Position numbers and translations under genes: made by a program
Assembly (NCBI GenBank): GCA_005884705.1
Contig: VBAF01000112.1
Location: 1-6,464, forward strand
Source of the DNA: Alphaproteobacteria bacterium
GTDB lineage: Bacteria; Pseudomonadota; Alphaproteobacteria; Reyranellales; Reyranellaceae
Length of the DNA: 6,464 bases
Direction: 5' to 3'
Shown here: piece by piece, positions 5,672 through 6,464 of the stretch
How positions within the stretch are numbered: position 1 is the first letter of the stretch
Layout: every line of letters starts with the position of its first letter
Notes under the pieces: model-generated
The model's database searches: none
What the model was told of the DNA's origin: nothing
Seen by the model: only the letters and a program-made list of their open reading frames with translations

Positions 5672-5703
5672 GCTGCTCGACGGCATGCGCGCTGCCGAGC
5701 AGC
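5672..5703 (+). repeat. Inverted repeat enclosing the exporter start codon
   Basis: GCTGCTCG (5672-5679) and CGAGCAGC (5696-5703) are perfect reverse complements around a 16-base loop that contains the proposed ATG at 5685. An alternative fold pairs GCTGCT/AGCAGC and CGGCA/TGCCG with a three-base bulge. The repeat could regulate access to the start codon or act as a weak end signal for metK, although no U-run follows. It could also mean that the true start is the next in-frame ATG at 5706, just past the stem. A GATAAT box at 5657-5662 upstream resembles a -10 element but has no good -35 partner. Confidence 0.5.
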
Positions 5704-6464
5704 TGATGGCACCCCTCGAATCCGCCCTCCTCGACATCGATTCGCCACGACCGCGGGCGATCGACACCCTGATGCGGGCGCTGCTTTACGTTGCCCGGCA
5801 ACTCGGCCGGCCGGTGAGCGAGGCCGACGTGCGCCGCATCGCGGCCCTTCCCCAGGGTCCGCTCGATGTGCCGGCGTTCCTGGATGCCGCGCGCCGGCTG
5901 GGGTTCGACGGCCACGCTGTCGATCTCGGGCACACCTCCTTTCAGGCGCTGCCTCCGCCGTTTACGCTGATCGGCGCCGGTGGGCCCGCCAGTGTCGTCG
6001 TGTCGGCGAAGAACGGCTGTGCGGTCGTGCTCGACGTGGTGGAGGGCCGGGTGGCCGAGGTCGCGGTCGAAGGCCTGGTCAGGCCCGGCAGCCAAGCTCT
6101 CGTCCTGCGTATGCCGCCGCCGGCAGCACCGCTGTCGTCGTGGCATGCGCCGATCTGGCGGGCGGTCCGGCCGGCGATCGCACAGCTCGCGGCGGTGTCG
6201 TTCGTCGTCAATCTGCTGGCGCTCGCCAGCCCGCTTTTCCTGATGCTGGTGGTCAATCGTCTGGCCGGCCGGGCGCCGGCCGAGGCGATGGGACTGATCG
6301 CCCTGCTGTCGGCCGGCCTGCTCGCGGCCTACGCGGCCGATTTCGGGCTGCGTCTGTTGCGCGGCTGGCTGGCGGGCCGCGCGGCCGCGCGCCTCGACCT
6401 GCTGATGAGCACGCAGGTCGTCCGTCACCTGGTGCGCCTTCCCTATGGCCATTTCGAGCGCAAC
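5685..6464 (+). CDS. Type I secretion ABC transporter (permease/ATPase), N-terminal part (partial)
   Basis: An open frame of 260 codons runs off the right edge. Residues about 26-135 look like the C39-like domain found at the N-terminus of HlyB-type exporters (LMRALLYVARQLGRPVSEAD, later LPPPFTLIGAGG). The catalytic Cys and His of true C39 peptidases are missing at the expected places, so it should dock substrate without cleaving it. The ABC transmembrane domain begins at about 160. The first membrane helix is about 165-192 (VNLLALASPLFLMLVVNRL) and the second about 203-222. The LR..L....ARLDLLMSTQVVRHLVRLPYGHFER pattern (about 223-259) matches the helix region following TM2 in HlyB/PrtD proteins. 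The ATPase half lies outside the window. Such exporters work with a membrane fusion protein and a TolC-type channel to secrete RTX-like proteins. Start choice is uncertain: ATG 5685 has only a weak GGTAGG 12 bases upstream, and ATG 5706 is the alternative. In many relatives trmB follows metK instead. Confidence 0.85.
   Translation, partial: MRAAEQLMAPLESALLDIDSPRPRAIDTLMRALLYVARQLGRPVSEADVRRIAALPQGPLDVPAFLDAARRLGFDGHAVDLGHTSFQALPPPFTLIGAGGPASVVVSAKNGCAVVLDVVEGRVAEVAVEGLVRPGSQALVLRMPPPAAPLSSWHAPIWRAVRPAIAQLAAVSFVVNLLALASPLFLMLVVNRLAGRAPAEAMGLIALLSAGLLAAYAADFGLRLLRGWLAGRAAARLDLLMSTQVVRHLVRLPYGHFERN

Noticed and set aside
4205..5767. Long minus-strand open frame opposite metK
   Set aside because: The opposite strand encodes an unmistakable MetK. 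The antisense product has no family features and only mirrors its codon pattern.
5652..6452. Minus-strand open frame opposite the exporter
   Set aside because: Its Gln/Arg/His-rich composition without motifs is an antisense shadow. The plus strand encodes a recognisable C39-like and ABC membrane domain.

Overview
The window is GC-rich chromosomal DNA. It looks alphaproteobacterial, plausibly from a Rhodospirillales-like lineage. The evidence is the gene order ybeY - corC - lnt - XRE-family regulator - metK, a conserved alphaproteobacterial arrangement, together with the protein sequences. Genus cannot be fixed from the sequence alone. No tRNA, rRNA, CRISPR array or insertion sequence was seen.

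Left part (1-1105): the 3' end of ybeY (rRNA maturation endonuclease) runs off the left edge. It converges on an aldo/keto reductase gene on the minus strand, and a near-perfect 30-bp inverted repeat covers both stop codons and is probably a bidirectional terminator. The reductase sits inside the usually contiguous ybeY-corC-lnt cluster, so it is probably a later insertion. A 53-bp divergent gap separates it from corC and holds a promoter-like sequence that would give corC a leaderless mRNA.

Middle (1106-4160): corC is disrupted. The N-terminal 90 codons and the C-terminal CBS/CorC_HlyC part lie in different frames, and the conserved D-V-M-V-P-R segment at the start of the first CBS domain is missing. 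This fits an out-of-frame deletion of about 29 bp, either real or an assembly error. lnt (apolipoprotein N-acyltransferase) follows 13 bp later with all catalytic residues intact. Next, a small XRE-type regulator is preceded by a perfect GCATATG-T-CATATGC palindrome that may be its own operator.

Right part (4161-6464): metK (S-adenosylmethionine synthetase) has a structured 182-bp leader. Within it lies a pseudoknot-capable element that matches the layout of the SAM-II riboswitch core: P1, a loop with AUUU, then exactly seven bases to UUGC, then GCUAA after P1. Downstream is a possible sequestration of the metK Shine-Dalgarno. If real, SAM would feed back on its own synthetase. After metK the usual synteny ends. 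A gene for a type I secretion ABC exporter with a degenerate C39-like domain begins and runs off the right edge; its proposed start codon lies inside a strong inverted repeat.

Themes: ribosome/rRNA quality control (ybeY), envelope lipoprotein maturation (lnt), a CBS-domain protein of the same cluster (corC), and SAM supply (metK), flanked by two lineage-specific accessory genes (reductase, exporter).
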